34,068 bases of DNA from Amylibacter sp. (lineage in GTDB: Bacteria; Pseudomonadota; Alphaproteobacteria; Rhodobacterales; Rhodobacteraceae), in assembly GCA_021775375.1 (NCBI GenBank), contig JAJFHY010000135.1, positions 1-34,068 on the forward strand, in the 5' to 3' direction. Both the position numbers and the translations under genes were made by a program. Shown here one piece after another: positions 1 through 9,482 of the stretch; positions within the stretch are counted from its first letter, which is position 1; each line of letters opens with the position of its first letter. Below the pieces are notes generated by a model. It was not told where the DNA came from, did no database searches, and saw only the letters and a list, made by a program, of their open reading frames with translations.

Positions 1-1
1 G

Positions 2-3000
2 GCAAAATGGGATTTTTGGATTGATCGCGGGGGTACCTTTACCGATATAGCCGCACGCAATCCCAGGGGTGAAATAATCACCCACAAACTACTGTCCGAA
101 AATCCCGAAGCCTATAAGGATGCAGCTATTCAGGGTATCCGTGACCTTATGGGAATTGCAGCAGGTGCAACCTTGCCTGCGAATAAAATTGCGTCCGTCA
201 AAATGGGTACAACTGTTGCCACCAACGCGCTGTTGGAACGTAAAGGTGAAAAAACCGCGCTGCTGACCACACGCGGCTTTCGTGATGCTTTAGCTATTGG
301 TTATCAGGCACGCAAAGATATCTTTGCCAAAGAAATCATCAAGCCCGAACAACTATATGACACCGTTGCCGAGGTGGAAGAACGTTTACTGGCGGATGGT
401 ACGGTTGAAAAACCGCTGGATGCTCTTGAAACACGTCAGGCGCTTGTCGAGCTTTATGAAGCAGGTTACAGGTCTATCGCGATCATATTCATGCATGCTT
501 ATGCGTTTCCAGAACACGAACTGCTGGCAGAAAAAATTGCGCACGACATTGGGTTTAGTCAAATATCCGTCAGTCATAAAATATCGCCCCTGATGAAGTT
601 CGTCGGGCGCGGCGATACTACTGTTGTGGACGCATATCTTACCCCTATTCTGTCGAGTTATGTGGCGCGGGTTGCCAGTGAAATGGGCGGGCTTGAAGGG
701 ACGACCACAAAGCTGATGTTCATGATGTCGAACGGCGGGTTGACGGCGGCTAACCGTTTTCAGGGTAAAGACGCGATCCTGTCGGGGCCTGCTGGTGGTG
801 TTGTGGGGGCTACAAAAACCAGTGAAATGGCCGGTTTTGGTAAAATAATCGGTTTTGATATGGGCGGCACGTCCACGGATGTATCGCATTATAACGGCAC
901 TCTGGAGCGGTCTTATGAGACCGAAGTGGCAGGCGTTCGGATGCGCGCCCCGATGATGAATATTCATACGGTGGCGGCGGGTGGCGGCTCGGTTCTACAT
1001 TATGATGGTTCTAAATTTTCGGTCGGGCCGGACAGTGCGGGGGCTGATCCCGGGCCTGCAAGTTATCGTCGTGGCGGGCCGCTGACGGTTACGGATGCCA
1101 ATGTGATGCTGGGCAAGTTGAAGCCGGAAAATTTCCCGAAAATATTCGGTCCCAGTCAGGACATGTCGTTAGATATTGATATTGTTACGAAAAAATTCAA
1201 AACTCTTACTAAAAAAATCGGTGATGGCAAGTCGCCCCATGAGGTGGCCGAAGGTTTTTTGAGCATTGCGATTGAGAACATGGCCAATGCGATCAAGAAA
1301 ATATCCGTTCAGCGCGGCTATGATGTGTCCGACTATGCCCTGACTTGTTTTGGCGGCGCTGGTGGACAACATGCTTGTCTGGTGGCTGACAGTCTGGGGA
1401 TGAAAACAGTTTATCTGCACCCGCATTCGGGGATTCTTTCGGCGTATGGCATGGGGCTTGCCGATATTCGCGCAGCGCGTTCAGCTTCGGTCAACAAAAC
1501 GCTGGACGCGGATGTTCTGGCCGAGATCAACGGTACAGTTGAAACGCTTAAGGCACAAAACGGGGCCGATCTGATTACGCAGGGCGTGGAGAACGCGAAA
1601 ACTGCCAGCAGATTGCACCTACGTTATGACGGCACCGATACGACGCTTGCGGTGGCACTGGACAGCGCCCAGAAAATGACTGCGAATTTTCTGAAACTGC
1701 ACAAGCAGCAGTTTGGATTTACTTTTGACGATAAAAGTATTTTCATCGAGTCGCTGGAGGTTGAAACCTATGGTGGCAGTGCTGACATCGAGATTACCCG
1801 CCTGCCAGATCAAACACGTACACTTGAAAGTAATGAGGTTACTCGGGTTTTTGCGGACGGGGGCTGGCATGACGCGCAGGTTTACAAAAACCGCAATGCG
1901 TTTCGCGCAGGCCACACTATCGACGGCCCGGCATTGATCGTAGAGCCACATCAAACCATCGTGATCGAGCCTGACTGGCAGGCAAGTGTGACTGCGCGCA
2001 ACGATATTATCTTGCGGCGGATAAAAGCGAAAAAAGCCGCTTATGCCATTGGTACAGATGTTGATCCTGTTTTGCTGGAAGTGTTCAATAACCTGTTTAT
2101 GTCCATCGCCGAGCAGATGGGGGTAACACTACAAAACACATCCTATTCTGTGAATATCAAGGAACGGTTGGACTTTTCTTGTGCAGTCTTTGCTGCTGAC
2201 GGATCGCTTGTGGCCAATGCACCGCACATGCCGGTACATCTGGGGTCAATGGACCGCTCGGTAGAAACCGTCATTGCCTTGAACAAGGGAGATATACACC
2301 CAGGCGATGTTTTCGCTTTGAACGCGCCTTATAATGGTGGCACACACCTGCCCGACATCACGGTTGTGACGCCTGTTTTCGATGATGCTGACAAAGAGGT
2401 TCTGTTTTACACGGCTTCACGCGGGCATCATGCGGATGTGGGTGGAACTGCACCCGGCTCGATGACACCGTTGGCGACAACAGTGGATGAAGAAGGTGTT
2501 CTGATCGACAATTTCCGTATCGTTGATCGCGGCGTTTTCCAAGAAGAGGCGCTATATAAAATCCTGACAGACCATCCCTACCCTTGCCGTAATCCTGTAC
2601 AAAACATTGCCGATTTAAAAGCGCAAGTGGCTGCCAATGAAATGGGCATTCGCGAGCTGCACAAGATGGTTTCACAATTCGGGTTGAAAGCCGTGCAATC
2701 CTATATGGACCATGTGCAGGACAATGCCGAAGAAAGCGTGCGCCGTGCCATTGGTGCGTTGCATGACAGTTCTTATTCATACGCTACCGATCAGGGCGCG
2801 ACAATCAAGGTCAAGATCACGGTTGATCAGGCCAACCGTTGCGCGACGGTAGATTTCACCGGCACAACCGCACAGCAGAAAAATAATTTCAACGCGCCCG
2901 AGCCTGTTGCGCGTGCGGCCGTGCTTTATTGTTTTCGCATGATGGTTGATGGAAATATCCCGATCAATGCAGGCTGCTTACGCCCCATCAACATCATCAT

Positions 3001-3583
3001 CCCCGATGGCTGTATGCTAAAACCGCGCTATCCTGCGGCGGTTGTTGCGGGCAATGTGGAAACCTCGCAGCATGTGACCAATGCGCTTTTCGGAGCATTG
3101 GGGGCGATGGCCAATTCACAAGGGACGATGAATAATTTCACCTTTGGCAATGACACATACCAGTATTACGAGACTATCTGTTCGGGCTCGCCTGCGGGTG
3201 ATGGGTTTAACGGGACGGATGCGGTGCAGGTGCATATGACCAATTCAAGCATGACCGATCCCGAAATTCTGGAGTTCCGTTATCCGGTTTTACTGGAAGA
3301 GTTCAGCATTCGCAATGACTCTGGGGGTAAGGGTAAATGGTCGGCGGGCAACGGCACCAAACGCACAGTGCGGTTTCTGGAATGCATGGGTATGACAATT
3401 TTATCATCCCACCGCACACGTTGCCCAGAAGGATTGATGGGTGGTGGCAATGGTGAAATGGGGCAAACATTTATCAGACGACAAGATGGGAAACTTGAAG
3501 AATTACAAGGCTGTGATGAAACCCAATTAAAAGCGGGTGAGGCTGTGATAGTCATTACACCTACTGCGGGTGGTTTTGGGTAA
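2..3583 (+). CDS. 5-oxoprolinase / hydantoinase, fused HyuA-HyuB type (5' truncated by window edge)
   Basis: Listed ORF starts at 149, but the same frame is open to the window edge and reads [35 protein letters not shown]..., the N-terminal nucleotide-binding motif of Hyu[14 protein letters not shown] and the HyuB segment ([45 protein letters not shown]) follow. Confidence 0.93.
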   Translation, partial: AKWDFWIDRGGTFTDIAARNPRGEIITHKLLSENPEAYKDAAIQGIRDLMGIAAGATLPANKIASVKMGTTVATNALLERKGEKTALLTTRGFRDALAIGYQARKDIFAKEIIKPEQLYDTVAEVEERLLADGTVEKPLDALETRQALVELYEAGYRSIAIIFMHAYAFPEHELLAEKIAHDIGFSQISVSHKISPLMKFVGRGDTTVVDAYLTPILSSYVARVASEMGGLEGTTTKLMFMMSNGGLTAANRFQGKDAILSGPAGGVVGATKTSEMAGFGKIIGFDMGGTSTDVSHYNGTLERSYETEVAGVRMRAPMMNIHTVAAGGGSVLHYDGSKFSVGPDSAGADPGPASYRRGGPLTVTDANVMLGKLKPENFPKIFGPSQDMSLDIDIVTKKFKTLTKKIGDGKSPHEVAEGFLSIAIENMANAIKKISVQRGYDVSDYALTCFGGAGGQHACLVADSLGMKTVYLHPHSGILSAYGMGLADIRAARSASVNKTLDADVLAEINGTVETLKAQNGADLITQGVENAKTASRLHLRYDGTDTTLAVALDSAQKMTANFLKLHKQQFGFTFDDKSIFIESLEVETYGGSADIEITRLPDQTRTLESNEVTRVFADGGWHDAQVYKNRNAFRAGHTIDGPALIVEPHQTIVIEPDWQASVTARNDIILRRIKAKKAAYAIGTDVDPVLLEVFNNLFMSIAEQMGVTLQNTSYSVNIKERLDFSCAVFAADGSLVANAPHMPVHLGSMDRSVETVIALNKGDIHPGDVFALNAPYNGGTHLPDITVVTPVFDDADKEVLFYTASRGHHADVGGTAPGSMTPLATTVDEEGVLIDNFRIVDRGVFQEEALYKILTDHPYPCRNPVQNIADLKAQVAANEMGIRELHKMVSQFGLKAVQSYMDHVQDNAEESVRRAIGALHDSSYSYATDQGATIKVKITVDQANRCATVDFTGTTAQQKNNFNAPEPVARAAVLYCFRMMVDGNIPINAGCLRPINIIIPDGCMLKPRYPAAVVAGNVETSQHVTNALFGALGAMANSQGTMNNFTFGNDTYQYYETICSGSPAGDGFNGTDAVQVHMTNSSMTDPEILEFRYPVLLEEFSIRNDSGGKGKWSAGNGTKRTVRFLECMGMTILSSHRTRCPEGLMGGGNGEMGQTFIRRQDGKLEELQGCDETQLKAGEAVIVITPTAGGFG

Positions 3584-3607
3584 AGTCATAATTTTGGTAA
3601 ATAATTT

Positions 3608-3639
3608 TACTGAAAGCACCTATACTGGTGCTTTCAGTA
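3608..3639. terminator. 13-bp stem-loop in intergenic region between convergent genes, candidate bidirectional terminator
   Basis: TACTGAAAGCACC-TATACT-GGTGCTTTCAGTA; perfect stem, 6-nt loop, no strong T-tract, lies between convergent CDSs. Confidence 0.55.
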
Positions 3640-3665
3640 TATATTCGATGTCTTAGGTCAATCTA

Positions 3666-4319
3666 TTAGAAACGATACCCCGCACCGATACCAAAGATCC
3701 ATGGATCCAAGTCAACGCTTGCCGGAATGGCACCGGCTGTAACCGTTGCATCAACATTCAACCAAAGCTTTTTCACATCCATGTTAAAGCTCCATTTGTC
3801 ATTAATAGCATAATCAAACCCGGCTTGAACGGCAAAACCGAAGCCATTGTCCCAGTCATCCACACCACCGATAGCTGCCGTCGGGTCACTTGAAATTACA
3901 GCGGTATAGTTTAAGCCTGCACCCACATAAGGTTTAAATGCACCCATTGGATGGTGGTATTGCAAAGTCAGGGTTGGCGGTAATAGCAAAACATCTGAAA
4001 TCACAGTCCCGCCCAGTTTTACATCATGCGGCGAAACCGCTAGGATAAGTTCCGCTGCTATATTGTCATTGAAGAAATATGTAATATCCAGCTCTGGCAC
4101 AATTGAATTGTCCGCTGTCAAAGGGGCCGGTGCGCCGCCCACCGTGCCATTGCTTTCGTCTGGTGCTACATCAATCAATCGACCGCGAATAAGCCATTTT
4201 GTACCTGCCCATGGATTGCTTGCTGATGTATCAGCGACTACAGGCGACGTTATCGCAGTTGTGCAAAGCAGGGCAAAAGCAATTGCAGGCAACACTGTAA
4301 AAAGATGTTTCGGTTTCAT
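3666..4319 (-). CDS. OmpW family outer membrane protein
   Basis: Signal peptide; NPWAGTKWLIRGRLIDVAPDES, PPTLTLQYHHPMGAFKPYVGAGLNYT, terminal aromatic GYRF; typical OmpW pattern. Confidence 0.88.
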   Translation of the reverse strand: MKPKHLFTVLPAIAFALLCTTAITSPVVADTSASNPWAGTKWLIRGRLIDVAPDESNGTVGGAPAPLTADNSIVPELDITYFFNDNIAAELILAVSPHDVKLGGTVISDVLLLPPTLTLQYHHPMGAFKPYVGAGLNYTAVISSDPTAAIGGVDDWDNGFGFAVQAGFDYAINDKWSFNMDVKKLWLNVDATVTAGAIPASVDLDPWIFGIGAGYRF

Positions 4320-4404
4320 AAGACTTCTCCGATTTAATTAAAGTTAGGATCACGACTCAGCCGCGTCCCAAGAGAAGCTTTAGACCTGTTATTTAAATAG
4401 GTTT

Positions 4405-4418
4405 TTGATCTGCATCAA
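4405..4418. promoter_or_regulatory. FNR/FnrL/Dnr-type box upstream of ompW-like gene
   Basis: TTGATCTGCATCAA, exact match to TTGAT-N4-ATCAA, about 86 bp upstream of the minus-strand start at 4319. Confidence 0.6.
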
Positions 4419-4481
4419 CTTTTTGTTAATATTAACAATATTGCAGCATTCCGCCCACAACCCATACTTTTGAATCCTGTT

Positions 4482-5825
4482 CTACCGCTTATGTTCTTTA
4501 ATATCAGATGCATTTTCAACAATCGGAAAATCATACGGATAAAATTTTGACAAGCGCCAGAAGTTTCCGGAAATATGCAACAATGGACGTGCTTTTCCAC
4601 CCGGCCTGACACTTGTTTGAAGTGTTAATGCTATGTCGGACAAAACACCTGGATTACTTACGAAATAGTCATGGCCGACACTTGAATTCACATTTTCAAT
4701 ATCAATAAAGTGCACATTTTGTAGGTTCGCAAAAATTCTCTTGTCAATATTTTCCAGATCACCCGGCGACAAGCGCCCGAAACGATTACCGGTCATCGTC
4801 CTTTGTGCCAGTTTTAAAGCACTATCATTTTGGTTCATATAGACATTGATTTGCCCGAAGGCAGGTCCAAATCTTTCAGCGATCAACCTTTGACGCGCCA
4901 CGCCGAAATCAAGATCTGGTGCTGCTAAAATCAGATTTTCGATTTTGTATTTCTTGCGTGCAGATTGGCCGGCGGCCCTTGTTTCAATGATCAATTCGCG
5001 CATTGCTGTTGTCACAATATCAGTCCCTCGGCTGTGCGCAATAATATGTACTTTGTCCAAACCCGGAGTGTCTGCAATAAGCCTTAGAGTTTCTTTCAGA
5101 TGATATACGGCGTATTCGCCACTTTCACGGTCCTTTAAATACCCAAATAAGCCACCGGCACCCGCCGGCCATGAGAAAAATATGGGCACACCAATACGCC
5201 CTGAAAAGTGCCATAAATTAGCTAAGGAATATGCAGCGTCTTCAAATTCATCTTTGTACCCATGCACAAACAGAACAACTTCTTTACCATTTGCTTGTGT
5301 CAGTAAATCGGCAAGAATTTCCTTAAACTGCTTTTTGCGTTTCTGATAAACTTTATAACCCGGATAGATTACCGGCTTGATCTGACCATTGACAACGGTG
5401 AAAGGCAAAGGTGTTGATGGAAACCTGATTATTTCATCGGCATCTATGATATTCAATTGATAGTCGTCTTTGCGATTAACCGTATTGCTGGAATTAACCA
5501 GTTCATCCCAGTTCTTATTCTTGCCAAATGACATCGTAACCTCGCCAAGGGCCATAGAGGGAGAGCGTTCTGAAGAATACGGCTCTCTATTTGTCCACTC
5601 ATCTGCAAGGAACCTGTCTGTCACAAAATAAAGTTTTGGTTGCGTCGTTTGCAGTTGTTTTGGGATAGCTTCAGCAGGGTATTTTTGGTTCATATAGAGT
5701 GTCGGCGTAAGGGTCAGATTAGGAGCGGGCGCACATGTTACCAACACAAATAAACACAACAACAAGTAAATACATTTTACTGCAACTCTAACATTATTGG
5801 ATACTGATAAATTGGGGACAACCAT
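4482..5825 (-). CDS. Lipoprotein alpha/beta hydrolase (DUF900-like esterase)
   Basis: ORF 4482..5879; ATG at 5825 has an AAGGAG Shine-Dalgarno. N-terminal lipobox LVTC; LFVHGYKDEFEDAAYSLANLW and AHSRGTD nucleophile elbow. Confidence 0.75.
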   Translation of the reverse strand: MVVPNLSVSNNVRVAVKCIYLLLCLFVLVTCAPAPNLTLTPTLYMNQKYPAEAIPKQLQTTQPKLYFVTDRFLADEWTNREPYSSERSPSMALGEVTMSFGKNKNWDELVNSSNTVNRKDDYQLNIIDADEIIRFPSTPLPFTVVNGQIKPVIYPGYKVYQKRKKQFKEILADLLTQANGKEVVLFVHGYKDEFEDAAYSLANLWHFSGRIGVPIFFSWPAGAGGLFGYLKDRESGEYAVYHLKETLRLIADTPGLDKVHIIAHSRGTDIVTTAMRELIIETRAAGQSARKKYKIENLILAAPDLDFGVARQRLIAERFGPAFGQINVYMNQNDSALKLAQRTMTGNRFGRLSPGDLENIDKRIFANLQNVHFIDIENVNSSVGHDYFVSNPGVLSDIALTLQTSVRPGGKARPLLHISGNFWRLSKFYPYDFPIVENASDIKEHKR

Positions 5826-5965
5826 CCATCGCTCCTTTATGCCTGTAGATTCGGAATCTATGAACCTCCATGCAATCACGAAAGCAACTCACATGCTTGA
5901 ATGTTTTACAACTTCCACAAAAAAGTGATGTTAAATGAGCAATCAAAAGCTGTGCGTACTAAGGC

Positions 5966-6850
5966 TTACTGATTTGGCGCACGGCTGACCTGGGTGAAAA
6001 TTGCCGCGCAAATCTCTTTTCTCTCGATTGCAAAGAATTTTTTCGCCGCTTTTTTATTCGGATGATATGGATCTTTTACTGCGCCGGATTTCTTTAGCCT
6101 GAAATGCTTTTTATTTCCAAGATTGGCTGCAATCGTTTTTGGTGTAAGCCCTTCGACAAATGAACACCGACTACCGCTTTTTTTGAATGCTTTTTTTAGG
6201 TTTTTCTGGGCGCGCACCCGTAAATCATTTGTTTCTTTACTATATGATGGTGCCGTCGTCATGAATATACATGGCAAATCATCGGGCAACTGGCTCATCG
6301 TCTTTTGCACATCGTTCATGGCCATATCAGGGTATTTTGCCCAGCCCGCTGATGAATTACCAAGGAAAGACATGACTAGCAGTTTCGGGTCGTAATAATT
6401 ATCAACAAAAAGCGCTTCAAACGGCGACATTTTTTTCTTACAGAACTGATATTGCGGGCCTTTTCCGATCTGTATGTAAACATTTTTTGTCTGATTCACC
6501 GTACCATATGAGCCGGCATTAACTTTCCATTTTGGATCAATATCACAAATTGCACCTTTGCCCTTTTTAGTCCGCGCCGTCCATGATGGCAGCGATGAAG
6601 AACGTACACCAATGACGGCCACTGACATATCGGCGAGTTTTTTCAAATCAGCGGATTGAGATACATTTGGGGAACATTTCGATTTTATGTTTTGGAAAAA
6701 ATCCAGAAATGAAGGGCCAGACCCAAATGTGAATTGGGAATCTCCTAATACAAGTATATCAGGTGACTTGAACTTATTGGCAGCCATAGCTGCTGTTGGC
6801 AAAGCCAAAAGTAATAATAATGAAGCCAGAATATAACTATTCTTCTTCAT
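5966..6850 (-). CDS. Exported SGNH/GDSL-like hydrolase family protein
   Basis: Signal peptide MKKNSYILASLLLLLALPTAAMA; DILVLGDSQFTFGSG block I; C-terminal DPYHPNKKAAKKF resembling a DxxH block. Start chosen at internal Met (6850). Confidence 0.6.
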   Translation of the reverse strand: MKKNSYILASLLLLLALPTAAMAANKFKSPDILVLGDSQFTFGSGPSFLDFFQNIKSKCSPNVSQSADLKKLADMSVAVIGVRSSSLPSWTARTKKGKGAICDIDPKWKVNAGSYGTVNQTKNVYIQIGKGPQYQFCKKKMSPFEALFVDNYYDPKLLVMSFLGNSSAGWAKYPDMAMNDVQKTMSQLPDDLPCIFMTTAPSYSKETNDLRVRAQKNLKKAFKKSGSRCSFVEGLTPKTIAANLGNKKHFRLKKSGAVKDPYHPNKKAAKKFFAIERKEICAAIFTQVSRAPNQ

Positions 6851-7074
6851 AGATGTGAGTCTAACCAATCCGTGCCCCTTTTCATCGAAATGTTAGTGCA
6901 TTATTCTATACATCTTACACACCCCAAGTAAACTTTATTTCACAATCCCAACATCCGATAAAGATTATGTGAGGGGGGCTGTGCAATTAATTAAATACGG
7001 TATTATTGAAAACGTAAGTTTATAAGCATGTATAAATTGTACTTAAGTTTTTAGCTCAGAGTGAGGCAAAGCCA

Positions 7075-7536
7075 ATGCAACTACTAACAAAGAATCCACA
7101 ATTAACCCGGCGGGTATTTCTGAGTGGTGGGATTGCTATATCTATCAGTTCAATTGCATGGAGCCAAATTAACAAATTACCTTTTGATGGTGATGCCATT
7201 GATCCACCAATGGCGTATAAACTTGCACAATCCAGTGAAATTACCCTACTTGATATTCGGCGTCCTGATGAATGGGCAAGAACCGGAAGCGGCCAGGGGG
7301 CGCATAGGTTAGACATGCGTAGAAAAGACTTCATATCTGCACTCGACACATTAGTTGCAGGAGACAGATCAAAGCCAGTTGCATTAATTTGTGCAACGGG
7401 AGTTAGATCAAACCGTATGAGTGAAAAGCTGAAGAAAGCAGGGTTCAGCAATATAATCGACGTACCAGAAGGCATGATGGGTTCAAAAGCCGGCCCCGGT
7501 TGGATAAAGCGAAAGCTTCCTCTGAACAAATCTTAA
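7075..7536 (+). CDS. Rhodanese-like domain protein with RR-type export signal
   Basis: N-terminus LTRRVFLSGGIAISISSIAWS; LLDIRRPDEWARTG; active-site loop LICATGVRSNRM. Confidence 0.82.
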   Translation: MQLLTKNPQLTRRVFLSGGIAISISSIAWSQINKLPFDGDAIDPPMAYKLAQSSEITLLDIRRPDEWARTGSGQGAHRLDMRRKDFISALDTLVAGDRSKPVALICATGVRSNRMSEKLKKAGFSNIIDVPEGMMGSKAGPGWIKRKLPLNKS

Positions 7537-7565
7537 ATGTTTAACATGAAATAGCACAAAACCTA

Positions 7566-9482
7566 TTACTCTGCTGCAATTCCCTTTGTAGGTATAACGT
7601 TAAGCGCCCGACGCATTTCGGCCCTATATTGATGCGACAAGGCAATCACATGCGGCACCGATACTTCATCCGGCGTGCCAAACTGTCGACGGCTCCAGTT
7701 TTTTTGGACAATATTGACGCCACTTAAACCGGACAAAAGAACGGCCCCGGACAAGCTTATGGCAATGGGCAATAACCAAAGCGAAACAAGACCGACCCCC
7801 ATCCCCAACAGCAATCCATAGCCAAGAATCAGTTCAACGATGTGAAATTTAAGTAATGTAAGGATAGAGTATTTTCCACCACGTCGTTTTTGCGGTTCCC
7901 AGTTTTCAGGATACCCAACAAGACTACGCAGAACCGCAATGGTTTGTTGAATCATCAGAATTGGCGCATAGGCAAATGAAGTGAATACCTCTAACAAAAA
8001 AGAAGCTGTAAATTGTAAACTACCGCCATACTTGCGGCGCGTATCTGATGAAACCAACATCACAATAGCACCGATGATTTTCGGTGCCAACAACATGCCA
8101 TACATGAACAACAGAATTATCATACTATTAACATTACTCATATGCGGCCATATCGGCATTTTTGGGCTGGATGCGCTAAAATAACTAATCACATTGGTTT
8201 CATCGCCGTTACTTAACAAGGCCCATACCATCAGTAAAATAAACCATGCAGGGGACAATAAATAACTGACGGCACCGTGTAACAGATGAAATCTGGAAAC
8301 AGCGTGCAACCCTGCTGTGGGAACAATACGCAAATGTTGCAAATTACCCTGACACCAACGCCGATCTCGTAGAACATAATCAACCAATGTCGCTGGCGTT
8401 TCTTCATAGCTGCCTTCAATGCTGGGCATAAAGCGGACAGCCCAGCCTGCACGGCGCAACAAACCTGCTTCAACAAAGTCATGCGACAGGATCAATTTAT
8501 CCTTACCTCTGATAGATTTAACACGTGGCAGTCCAGCGGATGATGCAAATGCGGCAGTTCTGATAATTGCATTGTGCCCCCAATAGTTTCCTTCGCGATT
8601 AGCCCAAAGCGCCAAACCTTCAGCCAATGGCCAGCCGTATGTTACATTTGAAAACTGCTGCATACGGGCAAACAGTGTTTTCGCACCAAATAGCTTTGGG
8701 CAGGATTGGATCAAGCCGGCAGAAGGATCATGGGATAATTCATCTGCCAGAGTTACAATTGCAGAACTGCTCATAAGGCTGTCTGCATCAAGAACCAACA
8801 TGGCTTCATACCCGCCACCCCAACCTTCAATCCAGTCGCTTATATTACCCGTTTTTCGTGCCGTATTTTGCGCCCGTCGGCGGTAGTAAATACTGGCATC
8901 ATAAGACAGTGTGTTACGTAAAATAATCATGGCCCGCATTTCTTGCGCTGCAATCTGTGGGTCTTGCGTATCACTAAGGATAAAAAGCGAGAATTTATGG
9001 CCCGTTTTCACAGCTTGAAGTTCTTCTAACATGGCTGCAGCATTGCCGAAAACATCCGACGGATTTTCATTGTAGATCGGCACCAGTAAGGCGACATCTA
9101 ACGCAGTCAATGGCGGTGGCGATGTTGTACTTGCAACCCGATTTCCAAACCAGAAACTAACAAGCCCGACAGTCGCGGTGCTGACTGATAGTGAAATCCA
9201 GAAAAAAGTTGTCCCGACAAGCGCAATCAGAAAATATTCCAATGCTCCAAAACCACCTGTCGATAGCCAGTCAGTAAAGGCAGCCAACAACAACACGGTG
9301 GTTAAGATTGCTGGCCCAAATGTAAGTAAGCGAGAGCTAAAATTGTTCGAAGGTTTATGCCAGTTTGGAGCTTGTTTATCATGGTAGGGTTTTTGGAAAT
9401 TCTGTTGCGGCATATCGATTGGTTCACGCTCCGGCATCCAATCAAGATCATCACTCACAGGGTGTTCGAAATTCGTATCCAT
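7566..9482 (-). CDS. opgH: Glucans biosynthesis glucosyltransferase H
   Basis: ORF 7566..9506; ATG at 9482 overlaps the opgG stop as TGATG. GT2 family: LLVPIYNENPSDVFGN, LVLDADSLMSSS, EGNYWGHNAIIRT, DRRWCQGNLQHLRI; multiple TM segments. Confidence 0.92.
   Translation of the reverse strand: MDTNFEHPVSDDLDWMPEREPIDMPQQNFQKPYHDKQAPNWHKPSNNFSSRLLTFGPAILTTVLLLAAFTDWLSTGGFGALEYFLIALVGTTFFWISLSVSTATVGLVSFWFGNRVASTTSPPPLTALDVALLVPIYNENPSDVFGNAAAMLEELQAVKTGHKFSLFILSDTQDPQIAAQEMRAMIILRNTLSYDASIYYRRRAQNTARKTGNISDWIEGWGGGYEAMLVLDADSLMSSSAIVTLADELSHDPSAGLIQSCPKLFGAKTLFARMQQFSNVTYGWPLAEGLALWANREGNYWGHNAIIRTAAFASSAGLPRVKSIRGKDKLILSHDFVEAGLLRRAGWAVRFMPSIEGSYEETPATLVDYVLRDRRWCQGNLQHLRIVPTAGLHAVSRFHLLHGAVSYLLSPAWFILLMVWALLSNGDETNVISYFSASSPKMPIWPHMSNVNSMIILLFMYGMLLAPKIIGAIVMLVSSDTRRKYGGSLQFTASFLLEVFTSFAYAPILMIQQTIAVLRSLVGYPENWEPQKRRGGKYSILTLLKFHIVELILGYGLLLGMGVGLVSLWLLPIAISLSGAVLLSGLSGVNIVQKNWSRRQFGTPDEVSVPHVIALSHQYRAEMRRALNVIPTKGIAAE

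Noticed and set aside
386-967. 193-aa minus-strand ORF inside the 5-oxoprolinase gene
   Set aside because: Antisense shadow of a strongly supported coding region; no family signature, low-complexity His/Arg-rich composition.
6972-6977. Short G tract in the rhodanese/SGNH divergent region as a phase-variation tract
   Set aside because: Only about six G; too short to support slippage-based switching.
7056-7529. 157-aa minus-strand ORF opposite the rhodanese
   Set aside because: The plus strand encodes a clear rhodanese; the antisense frame has no motif.
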